In this document: positions 34,988 to 44,306 of the stretch, in pieces
Layout: the number at the start of each line of letters is the position of its first letter
Position numbering within the stretch: the first letter of the stretch is position 1
NCBI RefSeq assembly: GCF_009796825.1
Contig: NZ_CP047030.1
Span: forward strand, 1,401,501-1,465,500
Length of the DNA stretch: 64,000 nucleotides
Reading direction: 5' to 3'
Origin: Algibacter sp. L3A6
GTDB taxonomy: Bacteria; Bacteroidota; Bacteroidia; Flavobacteriales; Flavobacteriaceae
Translations under genes and position numbers: made by a program
The notes under the pieces: model-generated
Told to the model about the DNA's origin: nothing
What the model saw: the letters and a program-made list of their open reading frames with translations, nothing else
Database searches by the model: none

Positions 34988-35893
34988 ATGAAAAAACTAG
35001 CACTATTAGCTTTAATTTCCTTAACAACATCCATAAATGGGTTTGCTCAAAACAAAAAAAAACAAGATGCCGCAGCTATTAAAAAGATGTGTGGTTGTTT
35101 TGAGGTAACTTTTAATTTTGCAGAAACTTTCAACTATAGTGAAGACTCGCTTTACAAACCATCGGAAACCAAAATTGATAAAGGTTTGGAATGGGCTCAA
35201 TTGGTTGAAGATGACAAAAACAAAATTTCTATTCAGCACTTATTGCAAGTTGGCCCACCAAACAGCCCTTATATTGTGAAGCACTGGAGACAAGATTGGC
35301 TTTATGAAAACACCGATTTTTATATGTTTAATGGTGATAATACTTGGAATTTTGTTACTAAACCAAAGGCCGAAGTTAAAGGGCAATGGACGCAAAAAGT
35401 ATATCAGGTAGATGATAGCCCACGTTACGAAGGTTCGGGAACTTGGGTACACGTAGACGGTAAAAATTACTGGGAAAATACTACCGATGCACCACTACCA
35501 AGACGAGAATACACAAAACGTAGCGATTACAATGTAACCACACGTGGCAACCGTCATGAAATAACAAGCACTGGTTGGGTACACGATCAAGATAACAGTA
35601 AAGTAATTCGTGAAGCTGGCAAAGCTGATGTGATTTTAGCTAAAGAAAAAGGATATAACACTTACGTGAAAGTAGCCGATAGCAAATGTAAAGCTGCTGC
35701 CGATTGGTGGACAGAAAACCAAGATAAATGGGCACTTGTTCGTAACAAATGGAATGCTGTTTATAACAGAAACACCAACCTTAGTTTGGAAGAAAAAGTA
35801 GACAACAAGCCACTTTACAAGTTTTTGTTTGATAACGAAAACTACAATACTTCAGAAAAAATTAATCCGGTAATAGAATCTTTTGTAAAATAA
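34988..35893 (+). CDS. DUF6607 family secreted protein
   Basis: 301 residues with signal peptide (...SINGFAQ). Conserved KMCGCFEVTFNFAETF at the N-terminus with two cysteines, W-rich middle (HWRQDWLYENTDFYMF, YEGSGTWVHVDGKNYW) and a C-terminal helix WWTENQDKWALVRNKW. DUF6607 occurs next to TonB receptors and PepSY/DUF2271 genes in Bacteroidota heme loci; its activity is unknown. First gene of the plus-strand operon to 40501. Confidence 0.8.
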   Translation: MKKLALLALISLTTSINGFAQNKKKQDAAAIKKMCGCFEVTFNFAETFNYSEDSLYKPSETKIDKGLEWAQLVEDDKNKISIQHLLQVGPPNSPYIVKHWRQDWLYENTDFYMFNGDNTWNFVTKPKAEVKGQWTQKVYQVDDSPRYEGSGTWVHVDGKNYWENTTDAPLPRREYTKRSDYNVTTRGNRHEITSTGWVHDQDNSKVIREAGKADVILAKEKGYNTYVKVADSKCKAAADWWTENQDKWALVRNKWNAVYNRNTNLSLEEKVDNKPLYKFLFDNENYNTSEKINPVIESFVK

Positions 35894-35898
35894 TAAAT

Positions 35899-37392
35899 AT
35901 GAAACAATTAATAACAATTGCATTAATATTAGTATGCACTATCAATGCCTTTGCGCAGGACACAAACTTATTACGCGACAAAAAATTTTGGGCAAATAAA
36001 CCCAGTTTAGAAAAAATAAAACAAACCATTAAGGAAGGTAATAGCCCGTCGGAATTAACTGCTTTTGGTTTTGATGCTGTAACAAGTTCTATCTTTGCTA
36101 AAGCCGATTTTAACATTACTAAATATTTATTAAGTTTTGAAGAAAATGGTGTTAACAAACTAACACACGATGGCAGAACCTACTTATTTTGGGCAGCTTA
36201 CTCCGGAAATTTAGAGCTCGTAAATTACCTATTAAAAAACGGTGCGAAAACAGATGTTATTGATGATAAAGGAAGTTCTCCATTAATTTTCGCAGCTGCC
36301 GCAGGACAAACAAACACCAAAATATATGATGCTTTAATAGCTCACGGAGCTAACGTACTTACTGAAACAAGTAAAGATGGAGCCAATGCGCTTTTACTTC
36401 TAGTTCCTAAACTGTCAGATTTTGAACTTGTCAGCTATTTTGAAGCTAAAGGCATCGATTTAAAAAGTAAAGATAATTACGGAAATGGCGTATTTAATTA
36501 CACGGCAAAATCGGGAAATATAGATATGCTTAAAAAGCTTGTCGCTAAAGGTATTGAATACAATACCATCAATAAAAACGGTGGAAATGCTTTTATTTTT
36601 GCTAGCCAAGGTGGTCGTGGCCATTCTAATGGTATTGAGGTTTACAACTATCTAGAAAGCTTAGGTATTGAAGCCAATGTTACTACTAAAAACGGGACAA
36701 ACCCATTACATAACGTTGCTACAAACACTAAAGACATCAAGATTTTAGATTACTTTATAAAAAAAGGAGTCGATGTTAATAAGCAAGATGAAAACGGAAA
36801 TACGCCATTTATAAAAGCAGCACAATCTAATAGTTTAGACATTGTAAAATATTTAGAGCCGCTTAATAAAGATATTAATTTATTAAACAAAAAAGGACAA
36901 TCGGCTTTAACCCTTGCAGTAGAACGTAACAAGCCAGAAGTTGTATCTTTTTTATTAGCAAACAATGCCGATGCTAAAATTGTAGATAAAGAAGGCAACA
37001 ATTTAGCTTACTATTTAGTAAACACGTACAGTAAAAGACAAAAAGCTGGTTTTAACGAAAAGGCAGAACTATTAAAAGCTAGTAAAGTAGATTTTACAGC
37101 TTCGCAAGCCGGTAATAATACCTTATACCAAATCGCGATAGAGAAACTAGATTTAGATTTACTAAAATTTTTAGAACCAATAAAAATCGACATCAATACT
37201 ACTAATAAAGATGGCCTTTCAGTACTTCATATTGCAGCCATGAAAGCGAAAGATGCTTCAATTTTAAAATACCTAATTGAACAAGGTGCCGATAAAAATT
37301 CTGTAACAGAATTTGAGGAATCTGTTTTCGATTTAGCACAAGAAAACGAGATACTAAAAGCAAATGCAATCGATATTAACTTCTTAAAATAA
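35899..37392 (+). CDS. Periplasmic ankyrin-repeat protein
   Basis: 497 residues: signal peptide (...TINAFAQ) and about twelve ankyrin units such as GRTYLFWAAYSGNLELVNYLL and NGNTPFIKAAQSNSLDIVKYL. Export plus ankyrin repeats suggests a protein-protein scaffold in the periplasm. It starts five bases after the DUF6607 stop and probably belongs to the heme/iron operon. Confidence 0.85.
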   Translation: MKQLITIALILVCTINAFAQDTNLLRDKKFWANKPSLEKIKQTIKEGNSPSELTAFGFDAVTSSIFAKADFNITKYLLSFEENGVNKLTHDGRTYLFWAAYSGNLELVNYLLKNGAKTDVIDDKGSSPLIFAAAAGQTNTKIYDALIAHGANVLTETSKDGANALLLLVPKLSDFELVSYFEAKGIDLKSKDNYGNGVFNYTAKSGNIDMLKKLVAKGIEYNTINKNGGNAFIFASQGGRGHSNGIEVYNYLESLGIEANVTTKNGTNPLHNVATNTKDIKILDYFIKKGVDVNKQDENGNTPFIKAAQSNSLDIVKYLEPLNKDINLLNKKGQSALTLAVERNKPEVVSFLLANNADAKIVDKEGNNLAYYLVNTYSKRQKAGFNEKAELLKASKVDFTASQAGNNTLYQIAIEKLDLDLLKFLEPIKIDINTTNKDGLSVLHIAAMKAKDASILKYLIEQGADKNSVTEFEESVFDLAQENEILKANAIDINFLK

Positions 37393-37398
37393 TACCCA

Positions 37399-37884
37399 AT
37401 GAAAACAAAAACATACGCATACCTTACTATACTTGCCCTAACCTTAATAACATCTTTTGCTTTTACACCAAAACCAAACACTTTTAAATGTATGGTGCAA
37501 ATGATTAATTATTCTGGAGAAGGCGCTTATGTTGTGATTTCCTTAATAAATCCACAAGGTGACTATGAAAAAACACTTTATGTACAAGGTGATGATGATG
37601 AATGGTACCATGATATTTCTGAATGGTGGCGTTTTTACGGAAAAACAAGACCATCCATCGATGCCATCACAGGTGCCACCATTGGCGGAGGAGAACGTGC
37701 TATTAGTGTTGTTGAAATTGAAAACGATAAAATAGACGCTGGATACAGCATCCGTTTTGAAACAGCCGTGGAAGATAAAGAATACCACACTAAAGATGTT
37801 GAGTTTCCTTTAACTTCAGAAAACGTAAAATTAAAACATGAGGGAAATGGTTACATACGCTATGTCCGTATGATACCGCAATAA
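37399..37884 (+). CDS. DUF2271 domain protein
   Basis: 161 residues; signal peptide (...SFAFTPK), then the DUF2271 pattern (FKCMVQMINYSGEGAYVVISL, YEKTLYVQGDDDEWYHDISEWW, DAITGATIGGGERAISV). Found beside PepSY membrane proteins in iron/heme loci. The DAITGAT segment resembles the FMN-attachment motif of flavin-transfer proteins, which fits a redox role, but this is only a resemblance. Confidence 0.78.
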   Translation: MKTKTYAYLTILALTLITSFAFTPKPNTFKCMVQMINYSGEGAYVVISLINPQGDYEKTLYVQGDDDEWYHDISEWWRFYGKTRPSIDAITGATIGGGERAISVVEIENDKIDAGYSIRFETAVEDKEYHTKDVEFPLTSENVKLKHEGNGYIRYVRMIPQ

Positions 37885-37930
37885 ATCTCTCGGGGCAACA
37901 CGCCTTAATATTTAACAAATATTGCATTAA

Positions 37931-40132
37931 ATGACCATTTCTATTTGGAGATATAGCCACCTTATTTTGGCTATATCTTCTTCTCTATTTATTTTACTAG
38001 CCTCTATAACCGGCATTATTTTAGCATTCGAACCTATTTCGAATAAGCTAGAGCCTTATGCTGTGCACGAAGCAGAGACCTTGTCTTTAGCTAAAACTAT
38101 TCAGGTTTTACAAAGTGAATACTCAGAAGTTATAAATATAGATGTTGATAAAAACGATTTTGTAAGCGCTTCTGTAATAACAAAAGAAGGAAACAATGAA
38201 ACCTTTTATATAAATCCTTTTACAGGAAAAAAAATAGGAGAACTTATTGAAAAAGCGCCCATTTTTAAATTTGCAACCAATCTACACCGGTCCTTATTTT
38301 TAAAATCGACAGGCCGTGCTATTATTGGTATAGTCTCGTTTTTACTCCTTTTAATGGCTATAACAGGCGTTATTTTAATAGGAAAGCGTCAGGGTGGTTT
38401 GTCAAAATTTTTCTCTAAAGTTGTAAAAGAAGAATTCGATCAATATTATCATATCATCATTGGTCGTTACACGCTTATTCCGATAGTTATTGTAACTATT
38501 ACTGGTGTTTACCTATCTTTAGAAAAGTTTTCATTATTACCTTCCGATAAAATTTCGCATCAATTTTTAGATGAATCTTTTACTGAAACCTCAAAAATTA
38601 ATGTTGCAGACTTTCAGCTTTTTAAAAATATTCCATTAGAAGATGTTGAACATCTAGAATTCCCTTTTTCTGATGACATTGAAGACTATTTCACCTTAAA
38701 ATTAAAAGATGAAGAAATACTTATAAATCAATTCTCAGGAGTTGCCATTAGCAAGCAACAAAAATCGTTAGTAACACAAGCCTCAAACCTAATTTTTGTC
38801 TTGCATACTGGGCAAGGTAGCATAATTTGGTCTCTTGTTTTATTATTTACTTCTGTGGCTATTTTATTCTTTATTTATTCTGGTTTCGCTATGTCAATTC
38901 GACGTACAAAAAAGAGTACCGTGCCAAAAAATAAGCACAAAAAAGACCAATCGGAATTCATTATTCTAGTCGGCTCAGAAACAGGAAACACATTTGCGCT
39001 CTCAAACGCCTTTTACAATGCGCTTTTAGCAGCAGGAAAAACGGTTTTTATTACTGAATTAAACAAATACACAACTTACAAAAAAGCCAAACAGCTTATT
39101 ATTTTCACATCGACTTATGGAGAAGGCGAAGCACCAACAAACTCCAAAAATTTCGAGAAACTAATTAGCAATATTCAGCAAAAAAACAGTCTACAATATT
39201 CTGTGGTTGGCTTTGGGTCAATGGCTTATCCAGATTATTGCAAATACGCCGTAGTGGTAGATGCCACGCTACAGTTTCATAAAAACTTTATTCCTAATAC
39301 GGCACTTCATAAAATAAACAATCAATCGTTTTCCGATTTTTCACTCTGGGCAAAAAAATGGAGTGAACATAACGGTTTAACCCTAAATCTAGAAGCTCCA
39401 AAAAATAGAATAAACACCAAAAATCAAAAAACATTTCAATTAGTTAACCGCACAAATCTCAACCAAGACCAAACCTTCTTACTTCATTTAAAACCAAGTA
39501 AAAAAGTAACATTTCAATCAGGAGATTTACTTTCTGTTTACCCAGAGAATGATCCGGTAGAGCGCTTGTATTCTATTGCTAAGCTAGACAACAAGATACT
39601 CTTAAGTATTAAAAAACATGAGTTTGGTTTATGCTCCAATTATTTTAACCATCTAAATATCAACGACATGATGACAGCCACGATAAAAACGAATACTGAT
39701 TTTAATTTCCCTAAAAAAGTAAAAGAAGTAGTCATGATTGCTAACGGAACCGGTATTGCTCCTTTTCTAGGCATGATTAACGATACTACCAAGCAAGCCA
39801 AAAAATACTTGTTTTGGGGTGGTCGCTCAAAAGAATCGTTAAAAATGTACTCAGATTTAATAGATCGTGCGTTTTATAGCAAAAGTCTTTCTGGTTTCTT
39901 CGTGAGTTTTTCTAGAGAAGAAAGCCAAAAGAAGTATGTGCAAAACTTAATTATGGAAAAAACAGAAATCATAACTCGGGTTTTAAAATCTGGTGGTGTT
40001 ATCATGATCTGTGGCTCGGTTGCCATGCAAAACGGTGTTTTAACAACCCTTAACGATATTACCTCAGCCGAGTTAAACCTACCGTTAAGTGCCTTTCAAG
40101 ACAACAATCAAATAAAAACAGACTGCTACTAA
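37931..40132 (+). CDS. PepSY-TM / flavodoxin / FAD-NAD(P) reductase fusion
   Basis: 733 residues in three parts: PepSY-associated membrane domain (1-340; four helices, HRSLFLKSTGRAIIG), a flavodoxin domain (about 345-480; VGSETGNT FMN loop, STYGEGEAP) and a CPR/sulfite-reductase-type reductase (about 500-730; GDLLSVYPENDPVERLYSIA for FAD, NGTGIAPFLGMI for NAD(P)). It resembles membrane ferric/heme reductases: electrons from NAD(P)H pass through FAD and FMN across the membrane, which would free iron from heme or reduce Fe(III) on entry. Part of the heme island. Confidence 0.85.
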   Translation: MTISIWRYSHLILAISSSLFILLASITGIILAFEPISNKLEPYAVHEAETLSLAKTIQVLQSEYSEVINIDVDKNDFVSASVITKEGNNETFYINPFTGKKIGELIEKAPIFKFATNLHRSLFLKSTGRAIIGIVSFLLLLMAITGVILIGKRQGGLSKFFSKVVKEEFDQYYHIIIGRYTLIPIVIVTITGVYLSLEKFSLLPSDKISHQFLDESFTETSKINVADFQLFKNIPLEDVEHLEFPFSDDIEDYFTLKLKDEEILINQFSGVAISKQQKSLVTQASNLIFVLHTGQGSIIWSLVLLFTSVAILFFIYSGFAMSIRRTKKSTVPKNKHKKDQSEFIILVGSETGNTFALSNAFYNALLAAGKTVFITELNKYTTYKKAKQLIIFTSTYGEGEAPTNSKNFEKLISNIQQKNSLQYSVVGFGSMAYPDYCKYAVVVDATLQFHKNFIPNTALHKINNQSFSDFSLWAKKWSEHNGLTLNLEAPKNRINTKNQKTFQLVNRTNLNQDQTFLLHLKPSKKVTFQSGDLLSVYPENDPVERLYSIAKLDNKILLSIKKHEFGLCSNYFNHLNINDMMTATIKTNTDFNFPKKVKEVVMIANGTGIAPFLGMINDTTKQAKKYLFWGGRSKESLKMYSDLIDRAFYSKSLSGFFVSFSREESQKKYVQNLIMEKTEIITRVLKSGGVIMICGSVAMQNGVLTTLNDITSAELNLPLSAFQDNNQIKTDCY

Positions 40133-40144
40133 AAATTATAAATT

Positions 40145-40501
40145 ATGTGTAGAGATAGTGTAAAAGTTTTATCTAAAGTCCCCAGTGGCGAACTCTCCTT
40201 TTGTAGTGAATGCCATGTGTTTCACTTGGAATTCAATAATATATACCTAGAGTTTCAACAAAGCGAGTTTAAACAATTTAAAGACTATGTAATCCATATA
40301 GAAATAGATTATTGGGAGCATAAATATGCCTGCGCCAAAGTGCAGCGTAAAATACCAATACCATCTATGCAGCCCAATTTAGTACTTATGTTTAATCGCG
40401 AAGAAATAAAAGAATTACAATCACTATTTAATCTCGAAAACAGAAAAGACATCAGCCTTTTATCGCTACAAGACATTAACTACACGCTTATTATAAACTA
40501 A
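40145..40501 (+). CDS. DUF6686 family protein
   Basis: 118 residues. Short N-terminal Cys motif FCSECHVFHLEF (Cys20/23 region) typical of DUF6686, then a mixed alpha/beta body. Often in the same operon as PepSY iron genes. Function unknown; 12 bases after the fusion gene. Confidence 0.75.
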   Translation: MCRDSVKVLSKVPSGELSFCSECHVFHLEFNNIYLEFQQSEFKQFKDYVIHIEIDYWEHKYACAKVQRKIPIPSMQPNLVLMFNREEIKELQSLFNLENRKDISLLSLQDINYTLIIN

Positions 40502-40531
40502 AAATGCCACAAGGTGTCCCCCGTGGCATTT
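40502..40531. terminator. Bidirectional terminator
   Basis: AAATGCCAC/GTGGCATTT stem at the convergence of the DUF6686 gene and trhO. Confidence 0.7.
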
Positions 40532-40554
40532 CAATATTAATTTGTAGTAAAAAG

Positions 40555-41631
40555 TTAAGCTTCTTTCTGTGTTTTCAAAACATCAAAAATGTTGCGTAAA
40601 TCCTTTTTATAAGGTAAGTGATCCGCACGACCTTTCTTAAAAATATCGTTGCTATTACCCTGTCCTTTACGGAGTTCTTTTTGTTCCTCGAAAGGTAAAG
40701 CATGTATTTCTTTACAAGCTGTAGAACAACAACTGTCCATTTCTGTTTTACAATTATCGCACTGTATAAATAATAAGTGGCAAGCCTCGTTAGCACAGTT
40801 GGTGTGCACATCAAACGGTGCTCCACATTGGTGACAATTAGCAATCACATCATCACTAATACGTTCAGCACGACGCTCATCAAAAACAAAATTTTGTCCT
40901 AAAAATTTATTCTCAAGTTGATCCTCTTTCACTTGGCGCGTATATTCAATAATACCACCTTCCAACTGAAACACATTTTTAAAACCTTTATGTTTAAAAT
41001 AGGCACTCGCTTTTTCGCAACGTATACCACCGGTGCAATACATCACTAAATTTTTATCTTCTTTATGCGCTTTTAAATCGTCTTCAATAATATCTAAAGA
41101 CTCTCTAAAAGTATCCACATCTGGAGTTACAGCATTTTTAAAATGCCCAATTTCACTCTCATAATGGTTTCGCATATCCACCAAAACGGTGTTTTCATCT
41201 TCAATTAATTCATTAAATTTCCCAGCATCTACATGCACACCAATGTTGCGTACGTCAAAAGTATCATCGTTTAAACCATCGGCAACAATTTTGTTACGCA
41301 CTTTTACTTTCAGCTTCAAAAACGATTTATTATCCTGCTCTACAGCAACATTTAATCGAATATCTTTCAAAAAATCTATGGTATCTAAATGCGTTTTAAA
41401 CTCGTTAAATCGATCGGCAGGTAAAGATAATTGTCCGTTAATACCCTCGTGGGCCACGTAAATTCTACCCAAAACCTCCATCGGGTCCCAAGTTAAAAAC
41501 AAATGATCTCTAAAAATTTGTGGATTGCCAATTTTGGCATACTGATAAAAAGAAAGTGTTAATCGACTTTTTCCTGCGTTGTCAATTAATTCAGCTCTTT
41601 CTTCGGCGCTTAATTTGTTGTACAGTTGCAT
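40555..41631 (-). CDS. trhO: tRNA uridine(34) hydroxylase TrhO (rhodanese family)
   Basis: 358 residues. Rhodanese-type domain with VDMRNHYESEIGHFKNA and the catalytic Cys in MYCTGGIRCEKAS; an extra C-terminal cysteine-rich tail (CHQCGAPFDVHTNC, CDNCKTEMDSCCSTAC). TrhO hydroxylates U34 of tRNA with oxygen and is otherwise known as UPF0176/YceA. Stand-alone. Confidence 0.88.
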   Translation of the reverse strand: MQLYNKLSAEERAELIDNAGKSRLTLSFYQYAKIGNPQIFRDHLFLTWDPMEVLGRIYVAHEGINGQLSLPADRFNEFKTHLDTIDFLKDIRLNVAVEQDNKSFLKLKVKVRNKIVADGLNDDTFDVRNIGVHVDAGKFNELIEDENTVLVDMRNHYESEIGHFKNAVTPDVDTFRESLDIIEDDLKAHKEDKNLVMYCTGGIRCEKASAYFKHKGFKNVFQLEGGIIEYTRQVKEDQLENKFLGQNFVFDERRAERISDDVIANCHQCGAPFDVHTNCANEACHLLFIQCDNCKTEMDSCCSTACKEIHALPFEEQKELRKGQGNSNDIFKKGRADHLPYKKDLRNIFDVLKTQKEA

Positions 41632-41721
41632 GCTATACTAAGTTTTTAAGGTTAAGAAATATTTTAAGCCACAAAGATAATATTTTCAAAAGAACTCACA
41701 CTTAGAATAAAAACATTTTGA

Positions 41722-41818
41722 GCGCTACCCGAAAAGGGTCGGGCTTTCACTACTCAATCTTTTTGTTTTTAAAGGAAAAACAAAAAGGATTTCAAACATA
41801 CCGTTCAATCCCTAGCGC
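41722..41818 (-). repeat. Dispersed intergenic repeat, copy 2
   Basis: Inverse of copy 1; starts GCGCTACCCGAAAAGGGTCG-like and ends near TTCAATCCCTAGCGC. An internal AACAAAAAG/CTTTTTGTT hairpin lies at about 41759-41787. No coding potential. Confidence 0.6.
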
Positions 41819-41989
41819 GAGTGTTTGCCGAGGTTTGATAGTTATAAGCAAATTAACTTACAATAAACGTTACCTATCCAAAAAAGAAAAGCCTTTACTG
41901 AAAAAAGAATAAAAAACCAGCGATTGTTATTACAAGTCAAGGCTGATTTACGATAATAACTGTTGGAGTAATTTAGTGAGTTTCACCTA

Positions 41990-42008
41990 TTTTTTAGCAC
42001 AGTACTTT
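41990..42008 (+). mobile_element. Relic of an IS110-family right terminus
   Basis: 19 bases identical to 45641-45659, the right end of the intact IS110 element, followed by GTTGT in both places. The rest of that IS is gone. Confidence 0.55.
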
Positions 42009-42044
42009 TGTTGTTCATAGTACTTTTAAATAATCATAATTTAA

Positions 42045-42923
42045 TCAAAAATATTTTTTTCGAAAATCCAATGGTGTCATACCTGTTTTTGATTTAAAAA
42101 ACTTGGAAAAATAGGAATAGTCCGAGAATTCGAGTGTATATGCGATATTGCTCAAATTGTCTTGAGAATGTACAATCAATCTTTTTGCTTCTAAAATTAT
42201 CCTTTCAGATATTAATTGGCTTGTCGTTTTATTTAATGTTTTGTTTACTACTCTATTCAGGTGCTTGGTGGTTATATTTAATTTGTCAGCATAAAATTTA
42301 GGGAATTTTTGACTATAAAAATGGACGTTTATTAAATTCTCTAAAGCTTCAAGTATATTAGAATTGTTTGGAGAATTAAGCTTTTCTAAATTGATATCAA
42401 CTGTATATGCCCTTGTTAATTCTATATAAATGTTGTTTAGTAAATTTACTATTTTTAACTCTCTTAAAAGATTGGTTTGTAAATATTCAGTATAAGCTTC
42501 CTGAAACTTAAGATTTAATTTATGAAGCTTTTTTGGAGCTAATTCTAAAACAGGAGGATTCTGACTGGAATAAAAAAAAGGAAATGAATAGAGTTTATGT
42601 TCTAAAAACTTTAATTCATAAAATTCTTGAGAATGAAAAAAGATAAATCCTTGAGGTTGTGTTTCAAATTTCCAAAAATGTGTTTGTCCTGGTTTTAAAA
42701 AAAACACCTTGCCAGGGTTTATACTATAAGAATTAAAATCAATTTCGTGTGTACCTTTACCTTCTGTAAATAGTACACATAGATAGAAATTATGACTATG
42801 CGGTTTGTTAATTAAATCCTTATTACGCTGTATGTGATTCGAAAAAGAATTTATATACACATCATTGAGAGGTGCAGATTTTTTAAATTGATTAATATTT
42901 AGAACTGGTGTTTTCGTATTCAT
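42045..42923 (-). CDS. AraC family transcriptional regulator
   Basis: 292 residues. N-terminal cupin-like sensor (NKPHSHNFYLCVLFTEGKGTHEIDF, FFLKPGQTHFWKF) and C-terminal two-HTH domain (ADKLNITTKHLNRVVNKTL; IAYTLEFSDYSYFSKFFKSKTGMTPLDFRKKY). It is divergent from the DUF983 gene over an 85-base region with AAGACT/AGTCTT arms, a possible operator. Confidence 0.9.
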   Translation of the reverse strand: MNTKTPVLNINQFKKSAPLNDVYINSFSNHIQRNKDLINKPHSHNFYLCVLFTEGKGTHEIDFNSYSINPGKVFFLKPGQTHFWKFETQPQGFIFFHSQEFYELKFLEHKLYSFPFFYSSQNPPVLELAPKKLHKLNLKFQEAYTEYLQTNLLRELKIVNLLNNIYIELTRAYTVDINLEKLNSPNNSNILEALENLINVHFYSQKFPKFYADKLNITTKHLNRVVNKTLNKTTSQLISERIILEAKRLIVHSQDNLSNIAYTLEFSDYSYFSKFFKSKTGMTPLDFRKKYF

Positions 42924-42981
42924 GTCCTAAAAGTACAAAAAATGGAGAGTATTTTATAAGACTAAAAATTAATTACAGTCT

Positions 42982-42989
42982 TAATTTTG
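42982..42989 (+). promoter_or_regulatory. -7 box of the DUF983 gene
   Basis: TAATTTTG, 20 bases before ATG 43009, just after an AAGACT(13)AGTCTT dyad. Confidence 0.45.
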
Positions 42990-43008
42990 TAGTATAAAAT
43001 ATTTTGTG

Positions 43009-43352
43009 ATGAGTAAAGTTGTTGATGCATTGAATTGTAAGTGTCCGAATTGTAAAAAAGGAAAGATTTTTATGAATGGAGGGAATATATTATTATTGAA
43101 TATTCCGAAAATGAACGATCGATGTCCAGAGTGCAATTATAAATTTGAAAGAGAAACTGGTTTCTTTTTCGGGTTATGTTTGTGAGTTATGCTCTAGCTG
43201 CTGCTCAAATGATAGCAAGTCTAGTGGTGTTTTGGTATTTTATTGATTTGTCGCCTTTAATAGTTTTTGCCATTATTGGTGTGACAGCATTACTATTAAG
43301 TACTATCAATTTTAAATTGTCAAGGTCTATTTGGATATATTTGTTTTATTAA
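43009..43352 (+). pseudogene. DUF983 family membrane protein, interrupted by a frameshift
   Basis: The frame from ATG 43009 gives the DUF983 zinc-ribbon (CKCPNCKKGKIF, DRCPECNYKFERETGFFFG) and stops at 43196. From ATG 43176 another frame continues FVSYALAAAQMIASLVVFWYF and SIWIYLFY to TAA 43352. One missing base within about 43171-43175 explains the break; with it restored the protein is about 114 residues, the family's size. Function unknown, membrane located. Either a true mutation or a base-call error. Confidence 0.8.
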
Positions 43353-43383
43353 AATAAGATTTGAAGTTAGTTGTCAGTATTAT

Positions 43384-43516
43384 GCACAACGGTCTCGGCT
43401 ATGAGTAGTTGCGTGGTTTAGCGATTAACTGCACAAGTACACACCAAGTTGGAAATTCCGCAGGAATTTCCAAAGTAGGCGAGAACAAGCAATTACTTAT
43501 AGCCATTGTTAGGTGT
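43384..43516 (-). repeat. attC-like foldback repeat A
   Basis: 133 bases. Outer arms pair over GGCTAT-AGTA-TTGC with the mismatches expected of attC (43394-43412 with 43489-43506); an inner perfect 11-bp hairpin TTGGAAATTCC-GCA-GGAATTTCCAA is at 43449-43473. On the minus strand it starts ACACCTAAC (R'' type) and ends GTTGTGC (R' type). Confidence 0.7.
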
Positions 43517-43522
43517 AGTTAT

Positions 43523-44269
43523 TTATATCAATCTCGATTTCAGAAAAACATCTTCACCGTCTTGAGTTAATTTATATCTTTTATCTGACGAAGTTTTTGA
43601 GCCATCATATATTATAAGACCTAATTGTTTAAATAATTCTTGCGGTTTGTAGTCATTCTTAATATAGATACCCTCTTTAATGTTTACAGCAGTTTTTTTG
43701 AACTCTTCTAATTTATCTTCTTCTCTTAATTTGTTTAGCAAAATTGAGGTAACATCGCTTATATTATTTTCATCACTTTCTTTCGAAAAGAGAGAATTTT
43801 CAGTAACTGCTTCCTCTAATTTTTTGTGTCTACTTTCAACTTTTGACCTTAATTCCCTTTCGAGTTCTAATCTTTTTTGTAACTCTTCGTTTAAACTCTG
43901 AAGTCGATTATATTCCGTTTTCAAAACAATCGAATTGGAATCTGTTATCTTATAAACTAAAGGTTTAATTCTCTTTTCTGAAAAATTTACAATAAAACGT
44001 GATAGATTTAAAAGAATGTATGTAATCAATAATAAGCCAAACGTCCATAAAATATTCGAAAATAAGTTTGGTAAGAACTCATTGTTGGAAAAATACGTCT
44101 TTATATATTCAATTCTTTTTGCCAAAGTCAAATCGTCTTTGAAATTGAATAAAGAATAGATTAGTACCCAATTCCGAACTATCCATACCAGCACGTAGCT
44201 CCCAAGAAAAGGATTCTTAACCTTTTCATTAAAATTTTCCTTAAAGGAAATCAATAAGTCTTTTATCAT
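43523..44269 (-). CDS. Cassette ORF 3: membrane protein with coiled coil and winged-helix-like C-terminus
   Basis: 248 residues, family not recognised. Two membrane helices (about 26-45 and 72-92), a coiled coil (about 117-155; LQSLNEELQKRLELERELRSK) and a C-terminal region ending LGLIIYDGSKTSSDKRYKLTQDGEDVFL, like a winged helix. The ORF is bracketed by GTTAGGTGTA (43508-43517) and TACACCTAAC (44304-44313), six bases from its stop and 35 from its start, as in integron cassettes. Confidence 0.7.
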   Translation of the reverse strand: MIKDLLISFKENFNEKVKNPFLGSYVLVWIVRNWVLIYSLFNFKDDLTLAKRIEYIKTYFSNNEFLPNLFSNILWTFGLLLITYILLNLSRFIVNFSEKRIKPLVYKITDSNSIVLKTEYNRLQSLNEELQKRLELERELRSKVESRHKKLEEAVTENSLFSKESDENNISDVTSILLNKLREEDKLEEFKKTAVNIKEGIYIKNDYKPQELFKQLGLIIYDGSKTSSDKRYKLTQDGEDVFLKSRLI

Positions 44270-44306
44270 AATTTTTTTCGAATGCAGATAGTTTGTCTCT
44301 AATTAC

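Larger units (their letters stand above)
41632..42044. other. Intergenic region with a dispersed repeat and an IS110 end relic
   Basis: No gene is supported. It holds the dispersed repeat at 41722-41818 and, at 41990-42008, a 19-base match to the right end of the IS110 element at 45641-45659. Confidence 0.6.

Noticed and set aside
41718..41912. 64-aa plus-strand frame
   Set aside because: It is made of the dispersed repeat and flanking AT-rich sequence; codon pattern does not look coding.
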